Positions 20,282-31,416 of a DNA stretch of 64,000 nucleotides are shown in pieces. Each line of letters opens with the position of its first letter. The first letter of the stretch is position 1. The stretch lies in the NCBI RefSeq assembly GCF_002775205.1, contig NC_036453.1, positions 29,055,213-29,119,212 of the forward strand, read 5' to 3'. The notes beneath the pieces are model-generated. The model did no database searches, was not told where the DNA came from, and was given only the letters and a program-made list of their open reading frames with translations. Source of the stretch: Xiphophorus maculatus (lineage: Eukaryota > Chordata > Actinopteri > Cyprinodontiformes > Poeciliidae). Made by a program: the position numbers and the translations under genes.

Positions 20282-23200
20282 CTGAAGAAATGAGAAAGAC
20301 AAACCTTCAAAGAGTTTTCTTTTTATAGTGTATCAAGAAAGAACATTTCATTTGTAGAAAAAAACCTGGCAACTCTCCCTGAATATGCTGGACTTTCAAG
20401 TTAATCTCTGCAGGGAAATAAATTGAAACATTTTGTGGATCATATCATACTGTGAGTAGAATATGTTCTTTATCTTATAGATTTATACAAATGGAATGTG
20501 ATACTAATTAATTCAACATAATGGTTGATGCCCCTTTTCCCATCTTAAAGCATATCTAAAATTCCTAATTTCTCAAACCAACATTTGTCTTGACCACTAG
20601 TCCAGTGGTTTCCAAACTTTTTGCACTGTGGATCAAAATTGCCAAGTTGAAAGCACTCAGGGGTCAAAATTAGCTCAGATTTTTTTAGTTAAAAATGCAA
20701 AAATAATTTTATTTTGAATTATTTTCTTTTTACCCGCACAACAATTTAGCATGCATTTTAATTTAAAAAGTCTGAAAAGATTTCTCAAAGCTGTGCAGTT
20801 TCCTCACTTGTTAGTCAAGATATCATTTTTAGTTTATTCACAGCAACAAAAATTGGAGCTGCCTTTGAAAACCCTTAACTGTATTTAGCCTATTTTAATT
20901 ACTGAGTGTGACTAAGTCTATCCTTGAGTAAAACGTCAGTGGAAACCTAAACCTCCCAATTTCCAGCAACACTCATTTGTACTAAGTTCATAGTATAGAA
21001 AGGTGAGAGCTGTACAGTAAACCTGAAAAGGGAAGTGTCCCAAAGACCTGATGATTATTTGCTTAAGCTATCTCTAGTGACTTCTTTAAATGTGTAAGAA
21101 CAGAGTGAATTTTCCAGGGGAAAGTGATTATTTTAGTAATTTATGAAAGGTTTCTTGTCCTTTTGTTATTGAACGGCAATAGATGAGTCATTAAATTGAG
21201 AGCTTCACTTTTCTCTCATTTGTTCTTTTACCAGAACAAGCTAGAGTAATGCCTACATTGCTGCATACAAGACCTTAGTCCATTTATTCATCCCTAGTTT
21301 AGTCATACACTCCTAAATGCAAACTTTTCCAGCCTTATATGTTTCATCACCACTGGTGTCAAGAATCATTTCTCTGGTTCCTGCCACATTAGATTTCATA
21401 CTGACATTAAACTCTTACAGCTCACATTTAAATAATAAAATAATCTTGTTTGGATATACAAGTTTATATATCTTGTAAAAGAAAAAAAGGCTTGCTATTG
21501 GCTTTTAATGTTTGATATCTATTTAAGAGTGCATTACTATTGTTGTTTACTTTAAAATCTCCTACATAGTTTCTGTGAAATGCTTTGAAAATGTCAATAG
21601 GTTTGGTTTTGTTCTTTTATGAATATGAAGCCCCTTCCACTGGCAGACTGAGAAATTCAATGACTAGTGAATCCTGGACTGAACATTAGTGGGTAGATGC
21701 TACTAATAGGAGGATAGGGTCAGGAGCTCAACACAAGAGGATTAGTTTTTATAATGACAGCAGGGAAAGCATACAGTAAATGCCGTAATTATGTGGAAGT
21801 CCTACAGTCAAAGTGGGAGGCACTGTCAAGGGTTTTTTATTAGTCTGATGTATTATTCTAATCTTAAATACCATGTTTTTATTAGTTCTGAACTTAGTCA
21901 TCCTAATTAGCTAAATAAAGGCTTGAAAGCATGAGTCTTTGTGTAAATAGTCTATATAATGTGTTTGTTTCACTTAGTCATCTCAGTTACTGAAAGAAAG
22001 GAACTAATTAATAATATTCTAATTTGACTGTTGGTACCATACCAGATGATCATCTTTGGTAACCACAAATAGATTCATTGTTTAGAAATGTGGTTTCTGT
22101 GGTAACCTGACTAATGAATTAGAGATTACACCTTTGGTTATAACGGAAATTGAAGTGTTTTGTCTTTTACTATGTTTTGTTTGTGTTCACTAAAAGGCCA
22201 CAACCTCCATTCTGAAGTATTTGTGAGTTTCTGAATATGGAAGTAAGTAGGAAATCACGTGTGCGCACATGTGGGGGTATAAGAGTGAATGTTTATTTTT
22301 GTCACACAAAGCGGCTGAAAAGAGGAAGAAGACATTTTTCAAAACCACATTCATATGCATGGGACTTTTAAAACTTTCACACAAACCTGTACATGAATAC
22401 CTGAATACTTTTTTGAGAAGATCTTACCACAATATAATACTGTATAACGTGTTTCCCTTGACTTATTTTATTTTTGTTGAAATGTTAAATCACAAAGTAA
22501 CACAAACAATACTGAAGAGTGATAAAGTCCTCAGTGTTCTTTGCTTTCATACAGACTAAGTGTAGCAAAACATTTAAGAAAAGATCCTGTCATTTTGTTG
22601 AAGTAATATCCCTGTTGTCATTCTTGCAACACTTTGTGTCTAAAATATGAGAAGTAAGAAAACTGACTCAGTACTGCGTAATAAATTTATTTTAATGATT
22701 GTGAGCAAAAGTCTAAAGCATGTTTAGTATTGAGAAAGTTGTAGCTACATTATTTAAACAGTATTTTGTCATTTTGTCCTTGTATATCTGTTGCTTGTTT
22801 GCTGTGTTTTAGTTAGATGTAAAATCTTTGTGTACTGCTAGATAATGGCAACAAGGAAGAAGTGTGAGTGTAGCAACATGACTCATCATGTCTTATCTTA
22901 TCTAGGGTCAGTCTTCATGCATCTCTTTATTTAGGAATACTGAAGTGGGTTGTTTCAGTGCAACCCCCAAATTGGGAAACCATGAATCCTACAGCAGTTT
23001 CCAGTTAAGGAGCATTAGCTACAGACCCATGGTGCTAGCAGTGTAGGAGAAACTGCATGTAGAAATTCAACTAAGCCATGTGTATTTTTGCTCAGTTGTT
23101 TTCAGAATTGCATCACATGTAATTAGGCTTCCTTGTGCATTCAAAGATTGGAATAATGTGTACATATCATCAAGCCTTACTTGCGTTCCTCGAGGACAGA

Positions 23201-26200
23201 GATCTCGTGTTTTACATGATGGAACTCTCTGGCCATCCTGCAGTGCTCTTTGTACACCTGAACGCTCTCTCTTAGGGACATGCAAGGTGGCACAGGCTGC
23301 AATACATTGGAGAGGCAGAGGAAGAAATATGAAAGAGACAGATTTTTTTTGTATTGACCAAAACTGCTAAAAACCTGTGACATAGGAATACAACCACACA
23401 TAAACTTATGCCCAAGGGCAATTTCAGAGTATTTAATTGACTTCACAGTCATGTTTTTGGGCATGAAGTGAAAAAGAGAGTGCCTGGACAGAACTCGCAC
23501 AAGCACAGTGACAGCATGCAGACAGAACCTTGACTGGGATTTCAACCCAGGATTTTCTCACTGCACAGCAACAGAGCTACTAACTGCATCACCATATAGC
23601 CATCTAGACTAGTCAGTTCTTCTAAATATTCCTTTACGATATTGTGCTTACCTTCTGCAACTATGTACTTTCGTTAAGGATGTATTACTAGTTATATTTA
23701 CACTACTAATATTGGTATTATTCTATCTTTTCATGTTTTTAAAATGTTTCAGTTAAGGAGTGACATTATTCGACATACTTTCCTTAAACTAAATTTTTAG
23801 ATATCACAACATACCAAAAAAAATCTGTCATATTTTTTAAGAGAAACATTGAGAACATGAGTACTTTTTTAATTCTAATATTTTTTTTTTTAACAAGAAC
23901 AGATTTGAGCACTGAATCAAAACAAACAAAAAAACATTCAGTTAGAGTAATGTGTACACTCAGAGCAGTACACTACTTGAACTCAACATGAGCACTAACA
24001 GCATTTTGAGAGCAATAAAACATATTTTTTAATAAAAGTTAAAGTGCTATCTGGATAAATCTATATAATATCCCAAATGTATTAGGACATATGTTTTTAT
24101 ATATGACAAATTGGTTTACTTCTAAATATCTTGTTTTGAAAGAGTTTCACATTAAAATGTGACAATAGAACAAGAAGCAAAATACCTGTTCATGGCTGAA
24201 GGAACAACAGAAGTACCACAAAACAAACATTTGTCATTTTCTTCCTTTTATTAGCGGACAGTACAGAACTACATAACTGTTGTTTACAGGTATGTAGACA
24301 ACAGGTAATACAGGTAAACAACGCTTACATACCTCTAAACGTTGTTCAAGGTCAGGGAAGGCCTGTGACAGATCTTCCACATCTTTTATATCTGAAGAAA
24401 TACAGTTCATAATTTGTTAGAAATGATTGTAAAAAAAAAAAACTGGGAATCACAACTAACCAAACAATTTCATCATTATGTGTTGACTTATGAAGCTTTT
24501 CCCTCCCATGCTTATAGTGACAGGAGATGCACCATCTGTGGTTCAAAAGCTCCCTCTAGTGGCTATTTTGATTAACATTTTAAAACCTAAGTAAACAGTA
24601 TGTGGCTTGAGAAAGATTTCTGATTGAAACCTTCAAGATTCACATCTCCTTCCTTTCTTCTTTTTTTTTAGTTAGACTGCAGCACGCTACTTGCCATTTG
24701 ACAAATTTATTACATGTGGAGTTGCCCTGCAAATTACAAACTTCTTTACTTTATGCACAAGTTGGAACCTTTTGAGATTATGGTAAACTATAGTTAACTA
24801 AAATTGTAGGCAATTTTTTTTCTAGGATGCTTTGTGTCGAATTTGTACATGAGAAAAGACGAAAAAGAAACAAAAGAAAAAACTTATAGGGCTTTGGAAG
24901 TAACTGCCTCTCTAACTTAATCATTGTGCTCCAAACAAATGAAGGAATGCATGCATAAAGGAATTCATGCATGCCACGAATTTTTATAATTTCCATTAAC
25001 TAATCAAGTTTAAATCAGAAATAAAACTAAATATTCCAGTTGTCTTAAAAAATAGTGTTTATATTTAAAATACCAAGGCAACTTCTGCTGCACATATTTG
25101 ATCAAAATAAGTCATGATTTTAATACCGAATAGTTGTATTTAGTAAAACTATTATTTGCTTCATGCGCCACAGAACCTTTTAACTTGTTCTCAATGCTTT
25201 TCTGTGAAAATGTAACACTATAGGTTCTCTTGTATAGCACAACATTGTAACACAATGCTGCACTTCTAAATAAGCCATGTCCTCTGACTGAGCAGCGGTA
25301 ATGAGCTGCCAGGCTGAAAGACATGCAGGTTAAGAATACAACTGAACAAGCATTGTACTTGTCTGCAATGGACAGGAAGATCATCCAGACCAGATGTAAA
25401 GTCAAACAGGGATTCAGCCATACAGAAACAGACAGATTGTCTGCACTGTTTCGGTAGTGATGCATACCCTCCAAAGAGTTGTGGAACATGTGGAGAATCC
25501 TGGAGTGATGCAACCTTCTAAAATCAGGAGTATTAGTGGGCAAGCCTTTAGCCTTGGGCCAATTATAAAGAGGAATAAATATGGTTCTCATGCTTAGGAT
25601 TGACACAGTGTTGGGTTTGAACTATGTCAGGCATGAAGTCACAGAGGGTCTAAACGTTGATCCTCAGTTGGAGCACAGCTCATCTCCTGCTGTGAAACAT
25701 GAGTGAAACATGAGAGATGAGTGAAACATCTCCTGCTGAGTGAAACATGAGTTCAAAGAGACAATAATATGATCTCAGAGGATCCAAAATATCCAGTTAT
25801 GATTTGCAGGTGAGATTCTGCCTGGGCAGCTTTGACAGTATATGCACAATTGCCTTGAGAGAGCTGCATTCAATGAATAAGCTTGGCAAATGATCTCTCA
25901 GACACAAATTTGAGATGGCTGTTCCTGGTATAGCTCTTCACATTGCTGCCTAAGAGAAAGAAAGACAAGGGGGGATCAAGGACGGGTGGGGTTGAACTGG
26001 AAGTGTTAACTGCTTATAAATATAGGCCAGTGTTCTAAAAGCTGAACGGTGAATCAGGCAGCAAGACACTGTTAGTATTATAAGAGAAACCTGACTCTGT
26101 CATTGCAAAGCTGCAGCTGCTGTCCCAGTGCCTGACCCTACTGCAGTAAAACATCCTGACAGACAGCACCTAGGTTGAAAGGTATGCTCTTTAGGTTTAA

Positions 26201-27597
26201 TATACATGTGTAGATGGTAGTAAAAAGAACAATTTAGAAAACTGACTATATGGGCCTTTGCAAGATCATTCATAAAGTATAATGCATTTATTCATACAGC
26301 ATGTTAGAATGGCTAAATCAAAACCCAGACCTGTAATGAAACAGTGTGGTGTTGAGGTGGTGAGGCAGACACTGTAGACCCAGGATGTGATAAATAAATG
26401 GTTTTAATGATGAATGTCCAGAAAACAGTTCAACCAACAGGCAGCATGGCCAAGCGGAAGCCAGGGCTCGACACCGGTAGCAACCGTATCACAAAGGACA
26501 ACACGAAGGACTGAGCGCACATTCGACAAGGACCCGACAGAGACGCAGAGACACAGGTGACACTAAATACACACGGGGTAATTAGGGAACGAGAAACACC
26601 TGGGAGTAATCGAGGGGAGAACAGGACAACACGGAGACACAGAGACACCGAAAACTCAAAATAAACACACAGAAAAACACGGAACATGACAAGACCTAAA
26701 TCCAATTATGAAGCTTTGACAAAATGTAAAATCTGTTGCTCACAAACACTAAATGCAATCTGATTGAGCTTGTGTTATTTTACGAAGATGAAAGGTCAAA
26801 AAATATGTGATTTTACATGTGCAAAGTTGTCAGAAAGGCACACCCAAAGGAACTGGTAGCCATGATTGCAGTTAAAGATGTCTTTTCCAAATATTGATTT
26901 GGTGAAGTGAAGACAAATGTCAGACCGTTTTTGTTTGCTTTTTACAATTTGGATAACCAAATATCCTTCAACTTCTGTCCTATTCATATTCCATATTCAG
27001 TGTGTTATCACTCACACCAAATACCCAAAAATATAAGAGTATGGCTGTAATATTACAAAATGTGAAAAACCTCAAGGGTATAAGTGCTTTTTCTAAAAAA
27101 ATGAACAGTAGTTTGGTGTCCATATATTTGCATTTTGCCAGTACAGTGCTGCACAAAGGTATGTGTTTGTTTTTAACATGCTGTGGTCATACAGAAATAG
27201 TGATAACACCTGTCTCAGATATAGTGTGGAAGAATGAACCCGCAGTTAAAGCGATTGGGAGTTACTCAAGCTACAGTCGGCATGGTCTGTTTTGGTTGGC
27301 AGAATGTAATACACGTCCACACATAGTGGAAACGAACCAAAAGTAGTTTTGATCTGATGTTAAATGACAAGCTGAGTAATAAGAGCAGCTCAAAACCTCA
27401 AAATAACTTGTTTCTAATCATTCTGACATCCTGGAGGACAGGTGCAGACAAGGAGTTTTATAGTAAGGGGTTTGGCTACGTGTGTGTTCACAGTATGTAC
27501 TGTATGTGCATGTGTGTTTACCTGATGTGTCATCGAGGCTGAAGGCTATTCTAACTTCAGATTTATCAGGAGACACTCTTCTGGTTGAGGTGATCAT
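20101..27597 (-). CDS. map3k7cl: MAP3K7CL (TAK1-like coiled-coil protein), whole gene
   Basis: Four coding exons, 27597-27522, 24391-24333, 23296-23181 and 20281-20101, join in frame to 143 residues and a stop; human MAP3K7CL has 142. The protein starts MITSTRRVSPDKSEVRIAFS (human MISTARVPADKPVRIAFS) and continues with LQPLPPC-like LEPVPPC. A long coiled coil follows, with TEENHTL (human TEENRTL). It resembles the C-terminal coiled coil of the kinase TAK1 (MAP3K7) but has no kinase domain, and its function is poorly known. Intron phases are 1, 0 and 2. Neighbours are bach1 downstream and grik1 upstream, all on the same strand. No exon is missing. Confidence 0.94.
20282..23180 (-). other. map3k7cl intron 3
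   Basis: A 2.9-kb AT-rich intron. Apart from the hAT-like end at 20603, no exon or clear element was seen. Confidence 0.6.
20603..20680 (+). mobile_element. hAT-like terminus fragment
   Basis: CAGTGGTTTCCAAACTTTTT is a typical hAT transposon end. No matching inverted end was found nearby, so this is a truncated remnant in map3k7cl-flanking DNA. Confidence 0.35.
23181..23296 (-). CDS. map3k7cl: map3k7cl coding exon 3
   Basis: The exon starts PVPPCMSLRESVQVYKEHC after 'tattgcag' and ends VLEER plus AA before GTAAGG (phase 2). It aligns with human PLPPCHDSEESMEVFKQHC and begins the coiled coil. Confidence 0.95.
23511..23600 (-). mobile_element. tRNA-derived SINE head
   Basis: The minus strand carries GATGCAGTTAGTAGCTC (A-box region) and GGTTGAAATCC (B box, 23537-23547; consensus GGTTCGANTCC). 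It is the same tRNA-like head as at 1151-1280 and lies just upstream of map3k7cl exon 3. It is not a functional tRNA, because no cloverleaf acceptor stem could be formed. Confidence 0.55.
24333..24391 (-). CDS. map3k7cl: map3k7cl coding exon 2
   Basis: A 59-bp exon after 'ttcttcag' encodes IKDVEDLSQAFPDLEQRLE and ends at GTATGT. It matches human IPLVFPELDQQLQ in position. It completes the split Asp codon from exon 1 and ends in phase 0. Confidence 0.9.
24551..24562 (-). promoter_or_regulatory. CTCF-like motif (one mismatch)
   Basis: The minus strand reads CCACTAGAGGGA, which departs from the CTCF core at one position (A for C). It lies upstream of map3k7cl exon 2, in opposite orientation to the site at 7048. 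Confidence 0.3.
25690..25752. repeat. Short imperfect tandem of GTGAAACATGAG units
   Basis: The unit (A)GTGAAACATGAG recurs about four times, with 'tctcctgctg' interspersed, in about 60 bp. It looks like local slippage or duplication. Confidence 0.7.
26240..26990 (+). mobile_element. Eroded Tc1-like element split by an insertion
   Basis: The left part ends 'ggctaaatcaaaacccagac' and the right part resumes 'gacctaaatccaatt', which together form the SPDLNPIE-coding block of a Tc1 transposase. Between them, 26333-26696 is foreign. The right part continues 'atctgattgagcttgtgtta'. Confidence 0.5.
26333..26696 (-). mobile_element. Insertion nested in the Tc1-like fossil
   Basis: A segment richer in GC than its surroundings interrupts the Tc1-like copy. 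The six bases AGACCT occur at both edges (26326-26332 region and 26691-26697 region), consistent with a short target duplication. The segment has a CpG-rich stretch and an A-rich, GACACAGAGACAC-like region. Element class not recognised. Confidence 0.4.
27522..27597 (-). CDS. map3k7cl: map3k7cl coding exon 1
   Basis: The exon holds 25 codons plus one base, MITSTRRVSPDKSEVRIAFS followed by LDDTS, and ends ACATCAG|GTAAAC (phase 1). The joined codon G+AT gives Asp. The ATG is chosen because the N-terminus aligns directly with human MISTARVPADKPVRIAFS. The exon is too short to show up as a long open frame. Confidence 0.9.
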
Positions 27598-28152
27598 TTA
27601 TCCCTTTGTGGGGCAACGGAGAAAAAAAGAGCTGTCAGAACAATCTAAAGCACAATATGGAAGATGCAATATTTTAGAGATTTTAGAGAGATCAGAATTT
27701 TGTGGTTGATTTTTTTTGCTGCTGAAATTGGTCATTGTTATTTATAAGGAGAGGCTGTAATGTACCTCCACATGAGTGAGACAGCAGCTGCTGTTAAAAT
27801 TTTTTAAAACAGAGATAAAATGAAGACAGAGCTGAAATTTTAATGTCACTAACATTTTGTGATAGGAATTAGCACATTGTTACTTGTACAGAAGAGTCTC
27901 TGTGTATTCTCAAGAACATAGATTCTTGCCTTATACCTGAGATGACTAAATGCTTTAAGTACTTCCACATTAAGAATTTTTTATAACAGTTGGAAGTCAA
28001 AAACTTTTTCTTAGTTCACAATTAAAAACCTGAAAAATCCTATCATATTTTTTTCACTTAGTAATAGCATCCACACTGAAAATCCAACACCAACCTTGTA
28101 GCACTTATATGAGGTCAATTAACTGATCAGAAAATATATATTCTTTAGTATC

Positions 28153-28224
28153 TAATGAGGCAGTTGTCTGATTTGCCTCATTAGGCACTAAAAATATTTG
28201 GTCAACAGCAAATATTTTTAGTGC
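28153..28224. repeat. Two tandem perfect hairpins
   Basis: TAATGAGGCA (28153-28162) pairs exactly with TGCCTCATTA (28174-28183). GCACTAAAAATATTTG (28185-28200) pairs exactly with CAAATATTTTTAGTGC (28209-28224) around an 8-nt loop. The two stem-loops are separated by a single base. Confidence 0.85.
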
Positions 28225-29329
28225 ATCTCTACAGTTTTTCCTTTTTCTCTTTTTTATTTAAAGGAAGGTTATATTATTGTCTTTTTGTATTTTATAAGTA
28301 TTTACAAATATTTACTAGTAGCTCTGAAATGCAAACACCATAGAAACAATGAAAAGTATGTATTCTAAGAATGTGTCATCCTGCATTGTTTTTTTTTAAT
28401 ACCTTTATTAGTCTTTTGTTATATTGTAGTATTTTTTTTGTGTGTGGTTTTGTTCATGATTTGCATCTTAGAGCCTTCATATTTTCTGATTTTAAAAGTG
28501 TCACTAAGACTTTTTTGGGAATTTCTCTTATTAAAAACATTCATAAATGTTTTTAATTCCAATTTAACTATCTGCATTCATGTTATTTCAACTGGCAAGG
28601 TAAAATAAATACTGAACTCAGCAGGTGTTGTGTTAAATTGCAATGAGAGTCAATGCCGACCGTTTGATAAGTCATGTGATGAAAATGCTCTGAGGGCTCT
28701 TATATATACACCAACTACACACAGCACACACAACCACCAGTTTCTTTATGTATTTGAAGTTGCAGAGGGATTAAATAATTACAGAGCTTTGACAGACGGG
28801 TGATGAAGGCTGCATGACCCCTTTCAGTGGAGGTGCAGGCTTTTTATATCTGGGCATTTGCCTCCTTTAACCCTGCTAAACTCACTCCACTCTCCCCCAA
28901 CGACCTTCTATGACAAAACTGTCTCTTAAAAGTTTCACTAATACAATAAATGCCTTAATGATGACACTATCATCAAGTAGAATTTGTATATAGTTTTACA
29001 CATCAACACTGCAACGGATATGGTGTGAAATGTTATTTGCATGAGGAGCTAGAAGCAAAAATCAGTTCCGAAAAGGCATCGTTACCTGAAGCAGATCCAA
29101 ACTAAACCAGAAAATGCTGCAGGTTACTGAAAAGTTCAGATCCAAGCAGTTGAGTAAATCCTCAATTGGGAAGGATTGGGGTCTTCCCTATTGCCCCTTA
29201 TGTCAGCCGTTGCCACTCCTGAGCAAATCCAGATCAGCAAAAATAGAAAAACTAATGTATTCTTCAATCTGTACTTTTACTAAAATCCCTTCATTATTTT
29301 GTGATTAGTAAGATTTAAGAAAAGATGTA

Positions 29330-29570
29330 CACTTTGCTCGCCTCAGCTGTTAATGTCACCCACAGCTTAAGTTTGCCTCGGCACGCATGTGTTATCCGCA
29401 GACTGCAGCCACGCGGAGTGGAGTAAACTCAGTTTTCAGGCACGCAGAGCGGGAATGCTGTTCACTGTCCCCCTGTGGCGGCTCAGACCCAATTAAATGT
29501 CTCAGATGACATGACTTTAGCCTGCAAAAATGCCCACAGCTCCAACTCCGTTTTGAGTGACACAGTCATC
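29330..29570 (-). promoter_or_regulatory. CpG-richer segment, possible map3k7cl promoter
   Basis: In an AT-rich background this stretch has several CpGs (near 29378-29460), about 1.8 kb upstream of the map3k7cl start codon on the gene's strand. No TATA box or initiator was identified. The promoter role is inferred from position and base composition only. Confidence 0.22.
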
Positions 29571-29883
29571 CCACTGGGATGGTCCCTTTGCAATAGCATT
29601 GCAATAAGGCAGTTATTCAGAGTAAGCATCTCTTATGTGTTCTTGTAGAGGAAAACTGAGTCCCTATGTGTTTTTTTATGTGAAAAAAACTAACAATATT
29701 AATAATACTTTTTGAAAACTAAAAAAACAAAAAACAAAAAAAACATTGAAGTGAGACCACAAAAGAGTTTACTTTTTAAAAAAAAGAGTTTTAGTTATTT
29801 TGCAAAGGAAAATTAGCAACCATTTTAGTTGTTTAATATGAAAGATGGTCCCTTCGCAATAGCAAATATATATACTGCTCAAA

Positions 29884-29939
29884 AAAATAAAGGGAACACT
29901 TTAAGTGTTAAGCACCTGTTTAAGTGTTCCCTTTATTTT
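29884..29939. mobile_element. Minimal Tc1/mariner-type inverted-repeat pair
   Basis: AAAATAAAGGGAACACTT (29884-29901) is exactly complementary to 29922-29939, separated by only 20 nt, and flanked by TATA-rich sequence. 'ctgctcaaaaaaataaaggg' is the terminus of a common teleost Tc1/mariner element, here with nearly all its interior missing. Confidence 0.6.
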
Positions 29940-31403
29940 ATTATATATATATAATAAAAGAAAACGTTGGTAGAGACATCCAGTAAAAGAAGGCTGAATA
30001 AAACTTAATGCCAAATTCTTCAGATTTATTTATATATTTATTTTTAATAATGGAAAACATACAGTTCATTCAATTTCACAATTAAGGTGAAATAAAATCC
30101 AAGGAAAATAAACTGATGTGTGTTTATGTGGCAAAATGCAGAAATATTGAAGTGGTAGGGTTTCATACTTTAAGAAGACATTATACCTAACTTTATTTTA
30201 CTAAATTTAATGCTTCTGTGACAATTGTTTCATCAATAATTTGATCCTGCAAAATGAATCTCTTACAGTAACATGTCCATATGTCCATTAATGAATGTAG
30301 TAAAGATTAATCAAACAGATAAAACTTTTTTTTGCACCGTAGTGTCTGAAGATTTCTTATCAGGGATTAAATTGTTGTTGCCAGTGATTGCAAAAGTCAG
30401 TTTATGGTCTATTCAATCATTGACAAGTGCAATCTGTTTTATTTAAAACTCTAACCTCTGGGACCTGATGTGTGTTACTTTTGTGTTGCAACCTGCAGTT
30501 GGATCTGAAGACCTTTTGCAAATCAACTAAATTAGCATAATAGTAAAGTTTTTGATGGAAAGACTGGTTAAGCACCCTTTGCATAGTCTTGTAAATCTTG
30601 CATCCGTAATCAGAAATAGATTGTTAGCATTTAATCTGGACGGGAGCTGTGCCAGGAAAAAGTCTTTACCAAGATTAAGACAGTGATTAGCACAGATTAA
30701 TCATAAAAGGATGGATCATACCACAACAACTGTATGTATGTGAGGTGCAGAGCACTGAATAGAAAAACCTGATACAGCCTTTGAATCATAAAGATGTAAA
30801 TGCCATTGGTGCTCCAGGGAGATCAGACATTGCTGTCACTTTTTCATGAATTATGCATTTTATAAAATAATACTTCAGCATGATGAGTGTTCACTTCACA
30901 GAATAGAGGATAAGGTGATCATTTCCACAGCTCTATGCTCCCTGGAAAAGTAACTGAAGTAAAAAAAAAAAAGGATTATGGAATGCATAAGAAAAAAACC
31001 ACGTGGCTGCATTTATATAGCTCTAGATTCCGCTAACAATTAACATGTTTGCAGAGTAAGGTCTGCAATCCTTAAAAACACAATTATTACAAAGAAAGTT
31101 GTCCATTCAGCATATGAAGGAAAACGCTGAACCATTCAGCCACTTTAAAACTGCAGTAGGTCAGCAGTAGTGATCTTTCTCTGAACTCACTTCTCTGCTG
31201 CTGATCGATGCACAATGATTCAAAATGGCAAAATCTACTGAATCCAAAATGGTGTTTATTACCTGCTATATTAGAAGAGGATTTATTGTAAAATAAAAAT
31301 CTTCACATGAAAAATAATTCATAACAGAAAATAATTAGACATTTGTTGCAAGAAAGATCTACAGCTGACTCGTTTTTACCTACAAGACCATTTCACATGC
31401 CCT

Positions 31404-31416
31404 CCAGCAGATGGCA
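31404..31416 (+). promoter_or_regulatory. CTCF-like motif
   Basis: CCAGCAGATGGCA fits the CTCF core CCASYAGRKGGCR at every position. It lies between map3k7cl and grik1. Confidence 0.4.

Larger units (their letters stand above)
24392..27521 (-). other. map3k7cl intron 1
   Basis: A 3.1-kb intron. It holds a cluster of GTGAAACATGAG-type short repeats at 25690-25752 and an eroded Tc1-like element split by another insertion (26240-26990). A minus-strand open stretch at 25112-25606 resembles no family I know and is treated as chance. Confidence 0.55.

Noticed and set aside
23511..23600. tRNA gene candidate
   Set aside because: It has A- and B-box-like motifs but no acceptor stem or cloverleaf, and it matches the SINE head seen elsewhere in the window.
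25112..25606. Minus-strand open frame of 164 codons in map3k7cl intron 1
   Set aside because: No recognisable domain, no splice-site pattern linking it to map3k7cl, and a composition like chance translation of repeat-rich DNA.
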